In this document: positions 1-12,186 of the stretch, piece after piece
Numbering within the stretch: position 1 is the first letter of the stretch
Layout: each line of letters opens with the position of its first letter
Origin: Nymphalis io
Lineage: Eukaryota; Arthropoda; Insecta; Lepidoptera; Nymphalidae
DNA length: 64,000 nt
Assembly: GCF_905147045.1 (NCBI RefSeq)
Contig: NC_065889.1
Location: 9,181,001 to 9,245,000 of the forward strand
Reading direction: 5' to 3'
Made by a program: the position numbers and the translations under genes
The notes under the pieces: generated by a model
What the model was told of the DNA's origin: nothing
Databases searched by the model: none
Seen by the model: the letters and a program-made list of their open reading frames with translations, nothing else

Positions 1-134
1 AATATTTGTTGAGTGCAAAGTCAGAAAAAAGAGATTAAAAATTAATTATGAATGGAATGAATCTTGAATATGTAAGTTTAGTGGACTGATAAATTTGGAA
101 AAAACACATTCAGGTGTAAATATTGTAAACGCTC

Positions 135-3100
135 TTAATCATATTTATGTTCTAGATTGATAGCATGACACGTTACAAATAATATATCTCCATACTCTTC
201 AATATGTTTCATACAAACCTTTTTCTTTCGTTTGACTCTTTTCCCGTCACCAGCCTTCACACTCTTCTCTGGCTGTTTGACTGTCAATTTCAATCTATTT
301 AACAAAATCGGTTTTGGCAATGCAAAGCTTTTAAAATTCCCTATCACTGGCGCGTTTTCATTTAAATGTGCCGTTTGATTTTTCTTAACGTCATTTTTAA
401 GATTAATGTTTAGTTTTTTGTTAACATTCGGATGCAGTGTCACTGGACCCGGATCAAAAATATCACTTAAAAAAGGAGTATCGCCAGTGTTTCCATCTAA
501 CTTTTCTAATTCTCTTTCTATGCTTTCATCTTGATTTGATTCTTTCTCCCATTCTTCATCATTAGTTAAATTGATTGTTTCTAATGTGCTTTGTTCATTG
601 TTATTAACATTATCCTGGTAACTAGCTGTTTGATTTATATTATCACTTGGTTGTTGAGATATTTGTTGCAAATTTTGAAGAGCAAGTAAAAGTGTATTTG
701 TATTTATATTTGATAATATATTTGAAAGGTCAAACGGCATATTGTTTTGTAGTGTTTGAGATTTATTAATATCATTAATAATTGCCCCTTGAGGTGGGTT
801 TTCTATTGATTGTTTCATTGGTGATCTATTTGGTAGGTCAAGTTTTTCTATGCTTTTTTGATTCAATTCTAAATTATCCTGGATACCAATTATATCTTTT
901 CGACTATCTGCTTTAATAGTTATTGATTCCAATACATGTACTCTTTTGGAAGGACTTACAACCTTAGGTTTTATTTCAGGTACTGCTGGTGGCAATAATT
1001 TTTCTTTCTTTTCTCCTGTGACACACTTCATTTCACATTGTTCTATTGGAATGATTTCTGGTTTATTTATAATGGAATTAGCTTTCATAATCTGTGGTTT
1101 ATTAATATTTTCATTTGATTCTCTTTTCATTAAAATTGAAGTTATAGGTGAACATGATATATCACCAGTATTTAATTTGTCATCATTTTCTTGCAAGTCT
1201 TTCAGTAAGCCTAATAACATATCGCGTTTATCGGTTATTATATCTTCGTTTAATAAATTAGTTTCAGTTAAACCTTTTTGGACATCTGAACTTGTACCAT
1301 ATAACATATTTGTCATTGGACTCTCAGCTCGTATTGATCCAATGTTAGGTGGTGATGGTGTACGCTTACTATTTGAACTCTCAAGCAACATATCAACTGT
1401 GTCAGAATTTTTATAAAGAGCGTCATCATCCTCATCCCACTCTGTTTCATACTTTTTTCTGACACTATCCAAATGATCAACATCATTGTTTTTCTCAGGA
1501 CTTTTTCGTTCCTGTTCGTTATTGCCAAAAATGTCCATTATACTTCTATTTTTTACAGCCGTATTCGATTGTACAATGTCAAAAACGCGAGACGAATGTT
1601 CAGTTGCTTTCAAAACATTTGAAGCTATTTCAACTGGCTTATCAAATGGCATGTATTGGTCTGCTATATCACAACTATCAATTTCATCTTTGGTAAAATC
1701 TTCAACTCGATTTTCTAAGCCTGGAAGCAGTGTATATTCTTGGGAATCAAAGTAGTCCTTAGTTGGTTTTTCAACAAAAATATCTTTAAGTTCTTTATTA
1801 GATTTTTTTGTTGCATTTGAAAATGAGTTTGCATTCCCCTTCGCCCAGAATCCCCTTTTCTTTACATTATTTTTAAAATCTTGATAATTATTTTTGGCCT
1901 TTACACCCAGCTTTGTAGGAACATATTCACTGGAGTAGCCATCAGTGTCCAGTGTATGTGTATCTTGAGTTCTTTGATTTGTACCCATATTTTGAAAATT
2001 GGACATGTAAATGTTTCCAGTCACTAACGGCGACTGCTCTTTTAATTTCAGAGTACTATATCCTTGAAATGATGGATTTTCTGCAGGTATATAGGAATTA
2101 ACATCGTTAGAAGGAATAGCACGTTTTTTTACCTTTCTCTTTACTTTCCTTCCATCGCCGAAAATACGTGACCGAAAGTCTACTTCATCACTATTATATG
2201 AAATTGATTCTGAATCGGAATCACAAATTGACTGCCTTGTATTATTTGATTTTACAGAAGAGGTATTTCTCGTATTTAAAGTTTTTGAATTGAGTTGTTC
2301 CAATTCCGATTCAGGATAGTTAGAATCTTGACTATCACAGGAACTGGATCTTGTTCTATGATGTGTTGATGCTGAGTGACTTCTACCTTGTGACAGTCTT
2401 TCATCTACAGTACTAACAGAACCACCAGCAGCTCTTGTTTCATTATCAATACCACTGATAAGTAAAGTATCTGTGCTAACACTTTTTTGTCTATCAAAGA
2501 TACCTTGATTATTCATCTCTGGATTTTTAGAACAGTCTTCATCACTGTCTGATATTATGGCAATTTCATCAGGATTAGGAAGTTTGTGTGATATCTTGTT
2601 TCTAGGAGGATTAGGCGTAACAGCTTGGTTGTTAAAAGGTCTCTCTGTGTCCTTTTTAGGTATCTCTAAATGTGAATCAACCAAACATCCAGTTGTTAGA
2701 AGTCTTTGTCTCCAAGCAAAAATTGTCTTAAAATCTGGTGCTGGTTTGTCATACAATGATTCAAACTTGTCTGTACTTATTTTACAGTTGTTATAAACTA
2801 TAGCAAATGCAGCTGCTTTAACTCTTTCTTCAACTGTATAAATCACTTCAAAATCTTCAGCTGGATTTGAACCGGTGAACTTGTAGACCACATCATTATT
2901 AGTAGATGAAACTCTATTTTCCATGACTGGATTATAAGACTTTAAAGCTGGTGAAACACTACTTTCATTCCTACTTTTCTTTGAACTAGTGTCATAGCCT
3001 GAAGATCCTGTGTGATCTTTATCACCAATACTGGAAAAACGTTTGCGTTGAATCCCATTACTCTTGTAAGGTGGAATGTTTAATTCTCGACGGTAAAAAT

Positions 3101-4049
3101 TAGGATGATTTTGAAATTGACTTCGTTTTAATGCCATTTTGTTGAGTGGAGGAAGGTCGCATACTGAACCATCACTTAGACTGCCATTTACTTTGTCAGG
3201 AATATTGTTGATTGGTAATGATATATTTGAAACAGGTACCGGCATAACAATGTCCATATTTATTTCCTTCTGCAGCATCGTTGATGGCAACTTTTTGTTT
3301 ACAGGTCCTTCAGTGATGCCAACCTGAAGGCAGGAAAAATTATCTCCACTTTAATAATGATGTGCTTCAAAATTTATTTCACTTAGTAGTTAACATAAGT
3401 CTTCTTAGCTTCAAATTCCATTATCTGCCATTTTTTTTAAATATGTATACAATAGAATCAGCGGTTTATGTTTACACTGTTAGAAAATTAAAATTTCTTA
3501 CCATTAAAGTTGTTAATGTCAATTTTTAAATAAACAAAATTTAAAAACATCCATACCTTTTCTTCTGAATTTGCCTTCGTTTTTCGCTTCTTTCTCCCAA
3601 ATTCGTCATATTCGTCGTCTGAAGACGATTCTCTTCTTCGATACTCGACTACACCTCGTTCATTGTAGCCTCCCCCGTAACCAGTACGGGCTTCAACCTG
3701 AAATTAAGTTAAAATGAGTGTATGTAAAACTTGAATAAAATGAGAATAAACTTATAATTATAATACATAATAATGTACTTACCTCTCCAAACTTCGGCGC
3801 ATTACAAACATTACAAGTCTGACGCCGGGCCCAATTGACATTAGCGCATTTGTTGCACTGCCAGTCGTCGGCATTAAAAAGTCCGCGGGATTTCTCGGCA
3901 GCTGACTTTCCAATTTCAGTACCCAGTTTCTTTTTAAAAGGTTTTGCTGCATTTGGTCTTTCCTTATTGCAACGGTAGCAAGAATTTCGCCGCGCAAAAT
4001 TTATATTCCCACAATTCGGATCGCTACATATCCAATCCCCGTCGTTCAT
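135..4049 (-). CDS. ZRANB2: ZRANB2-like RanBP2 zinc-finger protein with a long novel C-terminal exon
   Basis: Three exons read on the minus strand: 4049-3783 (89 codons), 3697-3557 (47 codons) and 3323-135 (1062 residues plus stop), all joined in phase 0 at GT/AG sites, giving about 1198 aa. Exon 1 encodes two RanBP2-type zinc fingers, DWICSDPNCGNINFARRNSC and DDWQCNKCANVNWARRQTC, separated by the ZRANB2-typical GTEIGKSAAEKSRGLF. Exon 2 carries the conserved RTGYGGGYNER and EYDEFGRKK segments. ZRANB2 is a nuclear splicing factor that binds single-stranded RNA with GGU motifs; that role is inferred from the family. The usual Ser/Arg-rich tail is absent. Instead the last exon encodes about 1060 low-complexity, Ser/Asn/Asp-rich residues with basic patches (GRKVKRKVKKR, GKRVKRKKK) and one more ordered segment. 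The acceptor TTTTTCCTGCCTTCAG is strong. The exon could be an alternative last exon, with the SR tail beyond the window edge. Confidence 0.82.
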
Positions 4050-4637
4050 TTTGTTTTGGCAGTATATTGCACCTTCTAAATTGAATACATTATCGTTTTA
4101 TCACTACTAATATCAATTTACACGAACTTTACCGAACAAAGCATGTCGACATGTAAATAAAAGACAAATTGACAGAGATCACCACTTTCAAAGAAAACCA
4201 AGCACTCTTTCGTAAGAAAAGCAACCAAGATCAAGCTTTATGGCAGCCATGATATGACGCAAAACTTGCACTTCCTTTCTTAAATCCATAGACATTTCAG
4301 ACATTTGCAAAATTAACTTCCGTTATATTGTGAGCACAAACAGAGCACAAGTTCTCATAATTGAATAAAAATATGCAATAATAATTTAGTTTATTGTATA
4401 TACCTGCACACGCAATCTACATGTTTAAAAATTAATTTTAAAAAAAATAGTGCTTGAAACTATAATTCACTTTTTCTTTTAATATCAGGATCTGAAACTG
4501 ACATGAAATACAAGTGAATAACAAAACTCACAAGTCAAATGTGACTTTGACACATAGTTACAGAGTGTATTGTGTTTACGTTACTAAGTATTATTCTAGC
4601 TCCAGATCTAAGAGAAACTTAATTTAAAAAACAGAAA
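4050..4637. promoter_or_regulatory. Divergent promoter region between ZRANB2-like and PRA1 genes
   Basis: The start codons of the minus-strand ZRANB2-like gene and the plus-strand PRA1 gene are 588 bp apart, head to head. No coding potential is seen between them, so both 5' UTRs and promoters must lie here. I could not identify a convincing TATA box or transcription start. Confidence 0.5.
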
Positions 4638-7600
4638 ATGGCAGAAAATGTAAATATTGATTTATCAGGGGAAATAAATGCTACTACAGAAAAGAAAGGA
4701 TTACAAAAGTATGTGAATGAAATGGAAGTGTAAGTCTTACTAACAAATTATTAAAATGCTACGTGGTTCGTTATAATTTAAGCTTTTAGAAATGATTTTA
4801 TTTCATATTATAAGCTATATTTTTCGTAGTTACATTACATCAGTACAATTGCTTAGAATATCAAGATTTTTCAAAATTACATATGTATGGAATCTTATAT
4901 TCATACCTTATTTATTATTTAGATTTACTGGTCGTGTAGCTAGATTTACATAGTTTTTACCGGTAAAGATATTTTTAATAATATTAAAAGATAAAAAAAT
5001 AAGCAAATAAATCAGTTAATAAAAGCTTAAACAGTTTTTTTTATTATGTTCGAAAATAGATAGAACCTGTAGCATTTTTATATGATATTTTAAAAATCAT
5101 CATGTAGTAATTATTGAATATAAGTTGTTACTTACATTTTACTTTTTTCTGCTTACCACTTTTTTTTGTAGATAAACAAATTAGTGATAAATTGTTATTT
5201 GTGCTTATACTATATAAAAATTGGGAACATATAGGGGTTCAATTCTTGTTCACTGGTCTATCTATATATCTATTAAGGGGGTTTCGTTTGAAAGGGACAA
5301 CCAACCCCTATAAAAACAACCCTTATCAACCCCATATTCGAGATACAATTTTTTGATGCCAAATCTTAAAATCTGTGAACACTGTTCGGCATTTATCATT
5401 AGGTATAAATAGTTTAATTAATTTTTGTTATTCAAAATTATTTAGTTGTCATTAAAATATGTTTTTATGATAAATATTTATGAAAAAGATATGTTTTTTT
5501 AAATATATTTGTCACTAACAACTAGTTTATTTATTTAAAAACAGTAATGTTATAATTATAATTTATTTCATGTATAATTTAAAGATTGCTTCAACATGTC
5601 CGCAATGGTGCAGGCCCTGCCTTGGTAATGGGAGTATTATCTTCACGCAGAGCTTGGACACAATTTGTCGCTACTGAGAACTTTAAAGTAATGTATATTT
5701 ATTATAAATTTGAAAGTTATAATGTTAAACTAATGAATTAAACAGGTCTTTGCAATAATTAATTGTGTAATTAGCCATATATCCTGATGGTATGTGTATG
5801 TCTAATTCAGCGATACTCAACTTTTTCTTTATAGGGGCCTCAAACACATGTTAGTTATGGTGTCGCGGGTCAGTACAGTACAGTAACAGCCTGTTAATGT
5901 CCCACTGCTGTGCTAAGGCCTCCTCTCCCTTTTAAGGAGAAGGTTTGTCGCGGGTCACAAACAAAAAATATTTAGCTAATGATTTCTTATGGATTGCTAC
6001 AAATTAAATTAAACAACTATGAACGGATTTATTGCGTTTATTTTAACATATTTTTTATCGCTTCATGATGTTTCAAACACTTTGAAAGTTGTCTCCGTGG
6101 CCACAAGCAGTTGTTTAATTTAAATTATTTAGGTGTAAATAAAAAACTTTGAAATTTAAAGTAGTTGAAAATAAAGTAACATCAAGTGAGCCAACCACAA
6201 AAGCTCGGTGGGCCGCAGGTTGGGTACAGCTGGTCTAATTAATTCAATAACAAAATAATGACAAATAAGTTATATTAATAGCACCTACATAGATATATTT
6301 ACATGACTGATCTACTCCAGCCTGTTTTTTCCGCATGATTCGCACATTCCAAACAATTATTGAGTAATTATTGTATTCTTTTCTTTCACAGGTACCAGCC
6401 TCTTTGCCAAGATTATCACGAAGATTCTATCGAAATGTTGAATATTTTCAGGCCAATTACCTTATTGTGTTTTTGGGATTATTTGCTTATTGCTTGTGAG
6501 TATTGCGCCTAATATTTAATGAGTAATGAAGTTGAACTGTGTGCATGACGACATGTGTAAGAAGGAAGTTACTGTGTACATACAAATAGTATAAGTGCAA
6601 GCAAGTGATAATTTATGTTTGACAATGTTTTTAGAGTGTATTAATGTAGTAGACATTGTCTGTTTTTTTTTCTAACCGTAACAGCCTGTGAATGTCCCAC
6701 TTCTGGGCTAAAGGCCTCCGCACCTCTTTTTGAGGAGAAGGTTTGGAGCTTATTACACCACGCTGCTCCAATGCGGGTTGGTAGAATTCACATGTGGCAG
6801 AACTTCAGTGAAATTAGACACATGCAGGTTTCCTCACGATGTTTTCCTTCACCGTAAAGCACGAGATGAATTATAATCACAAATTAAGCACATGAAAATT
6901 CAGTGGTGCTTGCCCGGGTTTGAACCCACGATCATCGGTTAAGATTCACGCGTTCTTACCACAGGGCCATTTCGGCTTGTTCTCGGCTTGTTGTTGTTTG
7001 TTGTTTCGGCGGTTTTTTTCTAAGATAAAATAAATTTAATATACAACAACGAAATTACATATACAAATATCTTATCGAAATGCTTTATGTTCAGTGGGTA
7101 TCACAAATTTTTCTTTTGTACAGATACTTCGAGATACAAACAATCCTGTTCACCTATATTATATGATAATTGATTGACAGTAATTTCTTCCTCACAAACT
7201 TGAGATTAACTTTAGAGTTGCTTAATGCTTAGGCATTAAAGCACAAATTAAGCATATACTCAGTGATACTTAGCCGGATTAAAATTGCAGTCAGATATGG
7301 ACTTCTTGCCCCTTTAATTATCAGAGCCTGGGCTGGGCCTATTGTATTTTTAACAATTTACCATCTTACAGAATTTTATTTTCATGTTTGTTCTATCTCA
7401 GTTGCAAGTCAAATTTTCCCCATATAGGCAGTAAGATTAATAGATAACATTCATATTATAATATATATTTCAGGATAACTTCGCCATTACTTTTGATTGC
7501 CATGGTAGCAAGCTTCTTTGGATATCGGAAACTCACCTCAGGACCTAACACTTGGAAGGTAAAGAGAAATTCACTTATCATCATCACAACCTAGTTATTT

Positions 7601-8648
7601 TTTATGATGTTATTAACATGTAAAATTAAATTTTCAGCCTCAAGTAAGTCGCATCTACCATACAATTAGCACTTTTATTTTTAACTGCATTCTATTTAAT
7701 ATCCTGTCATATTTAACTGTGAAACTCTTTCTATATCCTTTAATTCTCTCCTCTATCTTAGATTGGTGGGTGGGAATTGAGTAAGACTCAACAGTATGCA
7801 GTGGCAGCGGCCGGTTCTATGGCTCTTTGTTGGTTAGCCGGTGCCGGGGCGGTCTTGTTTTGGGTTTTAGGTAAGTTAATTTTTTCTTAATTAATTATTG
7901 ATAACCTGGGTCTTAATATAAATAAATATTTTAATTGAAATGTAAGCCTGATATGTTGTAATATCTAATCACCACGACAAATAAAACTTAAACATATTGC
8001 GTCACTTTCGCTGCATCAACGACTTCACTGTCACACGTCTGAATCATATGTTATATTTTCGTAAAACGACATGTTTACCGCCCACTACGTCGGAAAACCC
8101 ACTTATGACGATAGCCCTCGTGTCATAAGCGGGTCTTCGCTTTTGCGATTTTTTTAAGGAATATTTTATACCAAATAAATTGTAATTATCATTATCGTAG
8201 TAAAGCTTTATAATTAAAGCTTTACTGGTGGTTTTGTGCAAGCTCGTCTGGATAGGTACCACCCACTCGTCAGATATTCCACCGGAAAACCGTTCCAGTC
8301 ACCCTTTAAGGGTGAGTGAGCCAGTATAATTATAGCCACAAGGGACATAACATCTTAGTTCCCAAGGTTGATGGTGCACTGGCGGAGTAAGCGATGGTTA
8401 ACATTTCTTACAATGCCAATATCTGTAGGCGTTGGTGACCACTTACGTTCAGGTGGCCCATTTGCTCGTCCGCCTACCTTATATATAAAAAGAAGAAAAA
8501 CAAATACATATACTGTAATGTTCAATTCCGATTGTCTATTATTTCAGGGGCTACAGTGACCGTGGTTGCTCTACACGCAAGTTTCTTTGATGCTGAAACA
8601 TTACCGAGTACCGATCTTGAACAGTTTCCAATGGTGGAGCAAGTGTGA
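4638..8648 (+). CDS. Rabac1: Prenylated Rab acceptor protein 1 (PRA1 family)
   Basis: Six exons: 4638-4729, 5585-5687, 6392-6495, 7474-7558, 7762-7870 and 8548-8648. They join in frame to 594 nt, giving 197 aa, close to the 185 aa of human RABAC1. Family hallmarks seen are VPASLPRLSRRFYRNVEYFQ (exon 3), WELSKTQQYAVAAAGS (exon 5) and VVALHASFF (exon 6). Two hydrophobic hairpins follow the family layout: about residues 88-118 (exons 3-4) and about 138-175 (exons 5-6). PRA1 proteins are Golgi/ER membrane proteins that bind prenylated Rab GTPases and help load or recycle them; this is inferred from the family. Introns hold a hAT element, SINEs and a poly(A) SINE-like copy ending about 50 bp before exon 6. 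Start is the first ATG of the only frame that splices correctly. Confidence 0.9.
5808..6232. mobile_element. Non-autonomous hAT element with perfect 8-bp target duplication
   Basis: The ends CAGCGATACTCAAC and GGTTGGGTACAGCTG are imperfect terminal inverted repeats in the hAT style. They are flanked by a perfect 8-bp direct repeat, gtctaatt, at 5800-5807 and 6233-6240, the target-site length of the hAT superfamily. There is no transposase ORF. It lies in intron 2 of the PRA1 gene and is interrupted by a SINE fragment. Confidence 0.7.
5873..5945 (-). repeat. 5'-truncated tRNA-type SINE (family A) nested in the hAT element
   Basis: The segment matches the 3' end of SINE family A (acagcctgt..aatgtccca, then the gaggagaagg-type region) in minus orientation. 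It is bounded by a 12-bp direct repeat TGTCGCGGGTCA at 5861-5872 and 5946-5957, a clean target-site duplication. This shows it inserted into the hAT element as a short, truncated copy. Confidence 0.75.
6675..6976 (-). repeat. SINE family A, near full length
   Basis: About 300 bp, read on the minus strand. It has a tRNA-like head with the B box GGGTTCAAACCCGGGC, a body with acatcgtgaggaaacctgca, and a 3' end reading aggctgttacggtta. It is nearly identical in layout to the copies at 32698, 48753 and 52215. It lies in intron 3 of the PRA1 gene. Confidence 0.85.
7190..7330 (-). repeat. Decayed SINE family A fragment
   Basis: Weak resemblance to family A in minus orientation: an agcacaaattaagcata segment, a decayed cttagccgg region in place of the B box, and a mutated head. 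It is recognisable only by comparison with the intact copies in this window. Confidence 0.4.
8223..8500 (+). repeat. SINE-like family B copy (GGTACC-containing, poly(A)-tailed family)
   Basis: Contains the family B landmarks caagctcgtctgg, ggtaccacccactcg, gggtgagtgagccag, taagcgatggttaac and ggtgaccactta in the order seen in eight other copies here. The tail is degraded to an AT-rich run. It lies in the last intron of the PRA1 gene. The family is unclassified; the head does not look like a tRNA to me. Confidence 0.75.
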
Positions 8649-8817
8649 CACGGACACTTGCCGTTCTTCCTGCCGCCGCCCGTCAGTTTCCCCCACCAAA
8701 CAATTGCAAAATGGCATCAACCTAACCGAACTATTATCGAAAGCGATATTATTAATTAATTAGTAATTACTAATACGTATAACACAGGCAAATGTATTAT
8801 AATGAATTTTTAGAAAA

Positions 8818-8823
8818 AATAAA
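8818..8823 (+). terminator. Polyadenylation signal AATAAA of the PRA1 gene
   Basis: A canonical AATAAA about 170 nt after the PRA1 stop codon, in AT-rich DNA with no further exon. It is the most likely poly(A) signal. Confidence 0.6.
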
Positions 8824-8828
8824 TATAT

Positions 8829-10820
8829 TATAGACTTAAAGGAATAATTAATTGCAGATTATATTAATATTTGAAATGAATTTTACATAATTATTGTTCG
8901 CATTAAAAATTTTACACCGGCATAATTATTTGCGAGCTTTAAAACGAAATGGCACAGATTTTTTAATAGCAGTGTTGCACGTTAATCAAATAAATAAAAA
9001 TTAACTTATATTTATTGATATTAATAATGCTGAAATTATTTTAGTTGTAAGTAAAAACAGGCCAAATTATTCGTCTCCAAATTATTGTTGATTGATACAA
9101 GTCACTTGAATATTACAAAAAATATGAAACTGAAAGGACACTGCCATTATTTAAATAATCTCATTGAATTTCACCTTTATTTTTGCCAAAGCACAAAAAT
9201 ATAATTATATTGTGTCCATTACAAATGTAAATATAGCTAAATAATTAATTTTATAATTATTTATTATTAATATAATTTTGAAACATAATATTTACACATA
9301 ACATTTACTTGTATATATTTGATTTAATTAAATATTTTTTCTTTTGTGTAATGTTTTAATACATAAACACTTAAATCCATAGTAATTTCACTATAAAATA
9401 GTTTTATTTCTTGATGCTGTTTTAAATATAACATTAAAAATTCTATAATCACATTATTTTTTATCCAATTTTAATAAAATTAAACAGCCCTAAAAAAATC
9501 TTAAAAACAAAACAGCCCATCCTAATACCTTCGGCTGATATTTCTTTTATGTAAGTTCTCAAGAGCACATGTAGTCCAACGAAGTGATAAATCAGCGTGA
9601 CGAGAGATTGGGCACAAAATCAACAGTGTCATTAAAAATATGTTGCAGCCACGAGAGTGTAACAATCCTTACTTTAACAGAAAATCCCAGTAAAGTTAAT
9701 AGTTTATCAACGACTCCAATAAGGTTGTTGCAGCTATAAAAAAAGTGTAATAATTGATATGATAAAAAATAAGAGAGAAAGGATACGCTTACATAATATG
9801 TAAGTGAAGCTAAGCTTTACTATAAGTTGAAATTGAATTCATGATTTGATTTGATCGAACATATGATACATAATAGATAGAAATGTTAAAAAAAAGAAAA
9901 AAATTAAAATCCATTTATTTAATATTACACGTAACTTAGAACAAATATAAAATAAAAGCAACTTTGTTATATAAAATTCATTATAATAACTACTTATCAA
10001 AGTCGACAAGTGATAAATGCATAAATTTCTTTACTTTTTGTCAAAACATCATTATATAAACGGTTAATTATGGATAAAATCACGAAAACATATATAATAT
10101 AGGATAACATAGTCATAAATATTACTTATTACATACTTTAATAAAGTTCTATTACATCTCAGTCCTAAGGCTCCAGGGGTACTGACTCCTTACATATTTT
10201 AATCAACACTTTATAATTTTAGTAGCATTTATAAAATTAATAGTTTGAGTTTTCATTAATACAATGAAAAGAAAAGAAAAAGACTAAAATGAATAAAATA
10301 GATTTGTAACATTTTCTAGAATGTGTTCTAAAATTCTTTAAAATTTTGATAAATATGCTTTATTTATTATATTTAATGTATATTGTATATATAGTGTGGT
10401 ATAAGTCTTATTAAATTCATTATTACATAATTCCTAAAATAAATACAAATAACATTAAGTTAATTGCACTATGATGTCTGTGACAAAGATAAACTTCTGT
10501 TCTCAACAACATATCATAAAATTTATATATTATAATAAAAAGAATATTTCATACATTTATGTATAAGTCATAAGATACCTATTCAAATATCCCCTGGAAG
10601 ACAAGTATACAACATTTGACTTACATAAAAAAACATTCAGTCAAGTCCACTTAATATACACATAATTCATACTTAAATTTACTGCCAAATCATATAAACA
10701 AATGGCAAGCATGTTCTCGGTACACCCATTGGTATTTATTGAGCCTTGGCTCTTGAGCCTGCACAGATTCATAAGGAACCTTGAAAACATCAAAAAATAA
10801 TGATTTAAACAGTTTTTTAT
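8829..10820. other. AT-rich intergenic stretch, nothing recognised
   Basis: About 2 kb between the convergent PRA1 and E2F genes. It holds only short random ORFs. The subregion 9500-9740 is less AT-rich than its surroundings, but both strands are broken by stops and no RNA fold was recognised. Part may be E2F 3' UTR. Confidence 0.4.
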
Positions 10821-10826
10821 TTTATT
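10821..10826 (-). terminator. Candidate polyadenylation signal of the E2F gene
   Basis: TTTATT on the plus strand (AATAAA on the minus strand) about 135 nt beyond the E2F stop codon. Other copies of the hexamer lie further on, so use of this one is uncertain. Confidence 0.4.
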
Positions 10827-10961
10827 ATCAAAATAGTTTAGAGACTATAATTGATACCTTTGTTTTCCATTTAATCAGACTTCAAATGGGTGTATCAATG
10901 AACCCTAGGAGTATGTTCTGAATATTAGTGGACATTGTGTCATAACTCCTATTAAAACAAT

Positions 10962-12186
10962 TCACTCTGTGACACCATTGTTAATTCTATTCAGTTCCAT
11001 GTCAGCAACAAGTAGAATTTCATCCCACTTGTGTGACGGAGTATGAGGTGGGGTTGTTACACCAAGCTTATCTGTACTTGGTGTAGTAAATTCCAATTTT
11101 CGTTTAGACTTTCCGGCAAAGATATGACACGGTGTCATCTGCTGTTGTGTGTCTAATACTGAAAGAGGTGTGATGGGCGATAGTGTGTGTAGAAATACCT
11201 TGTCTGATTTTTTCATTTTAAATGGCCCAACATACTTAAATACTGGCTTCTTTAATATTAAATTACCTGATACCTTTTCAATGAGACCAATTGAAATAAA
11301 CACATTTGCAATGTCATAAAGCCTCCTGACTTTGGACTTATGTTGGCGATCTAACTGCTCTGGTGAGAGGGTAGACTTATTTTTATTTGATGAATCAATA
11401 AGTACACTAACAGCCATTTCTAAATTGATGAGAGTGTTCTAAAAGAAATAAAGCATACATTAATATAAAAAAAAGAAGATAGTGTTAATATAGTCAAAAG
11501 TTCTGAAAAGTTCTAGAAACTTCTAACAAAAACTGGTTAGGATATCAAATAAAATAATTAATTGTATGCTGCTAAAGATACTTACAGGTGGTTCCACTAA
11601 GAAAAGCATTAAAAATCTTTGAGCTAAGACTCCTAATGTCTTATGTTTGGGAGCTGGTGGCTTAGCTGCTCTACCCCTAAGGGCTTCAGATAGCCTGAGG
11701 GTCTCTCCCTGCTTTTTTAGCATTTTTAAAAAAGAGTTCAGTCTAGATCCTCCATGCCATAAGTAAGTATTCTTTCTCTTGTGAACTGCACACTGCATGG
11801 CCTCTAAGATATTTATGATATCATACATTCTCCGTTTTTCCACTCCTAGCCTGGCTGCAGTGCTATCCAACTGTATCTCAACCGTGCCATTTCCATGTAA
11901 AGGATACAAATTGAGAAATCTGAAAAAGTAAATATAATAATTTATAATCATAAATTATATTTCTATATTATATATTGGAAAAAAAGTTATGCACTTACTT
12001 ATCACATAATATTTGTAACGATTTTTCTTTGCGATGCACTGTGCTCGGAGGCGGCGTGGGATACTGCAGAGCGACATTAGTTAACAACTTGAGGTTAGCC
12101 GTCGGCGACACATAACTTGTTGCATTTGTGACCTCTGTTAAGGCATATCGCTTAGGAGTAGAAGTAATGTTTTCATCTTCATACAT
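10962..12186 (-). CDS. E2F8: Atypical E2F transcription factor (E2F7/8 type), short form
   Basis: Three exons, 12186-11999, 11919-11586 and 11438-10962, join in frame to 332 aa plus stop. Two E2F winged-helix DNA-binding domains are present, the hallmark of E2F7/8. The first (about residues 52-122) has KEKSLQILCDKF and KRRMYDIINILEA. The second (about 158-245) starts HKTLGVLAQRFLMLFL and has KVRRLYDIANV. No DP dimerisation, marked-box or Rb-binding region is visible. Atypical E2Fs repress cell-cycle genes without a DP partner and support endoreplication; that role is family knowledge. Vertebrate homologues are about 870-910 aa, so nearly all of this protein is DNA-binding domain plus a short tail with TPPHTPSHKWDEILL. 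The intron inside the second domain breaks just after LFLVEPP. Confidence 0.88.

Noticed and set aside
946..1416. 156-codon plus-strand ORF
   Set aside because: It lies antisense to the large ZRANB2-like exon and shows no family motif; it is a shadow frame.
9500..9740. Possible snoRNA or coding block between PRA1 and E2F
   Set aside because: No C/D or H/ACA box arrangement and no open frame could be supported by eye.
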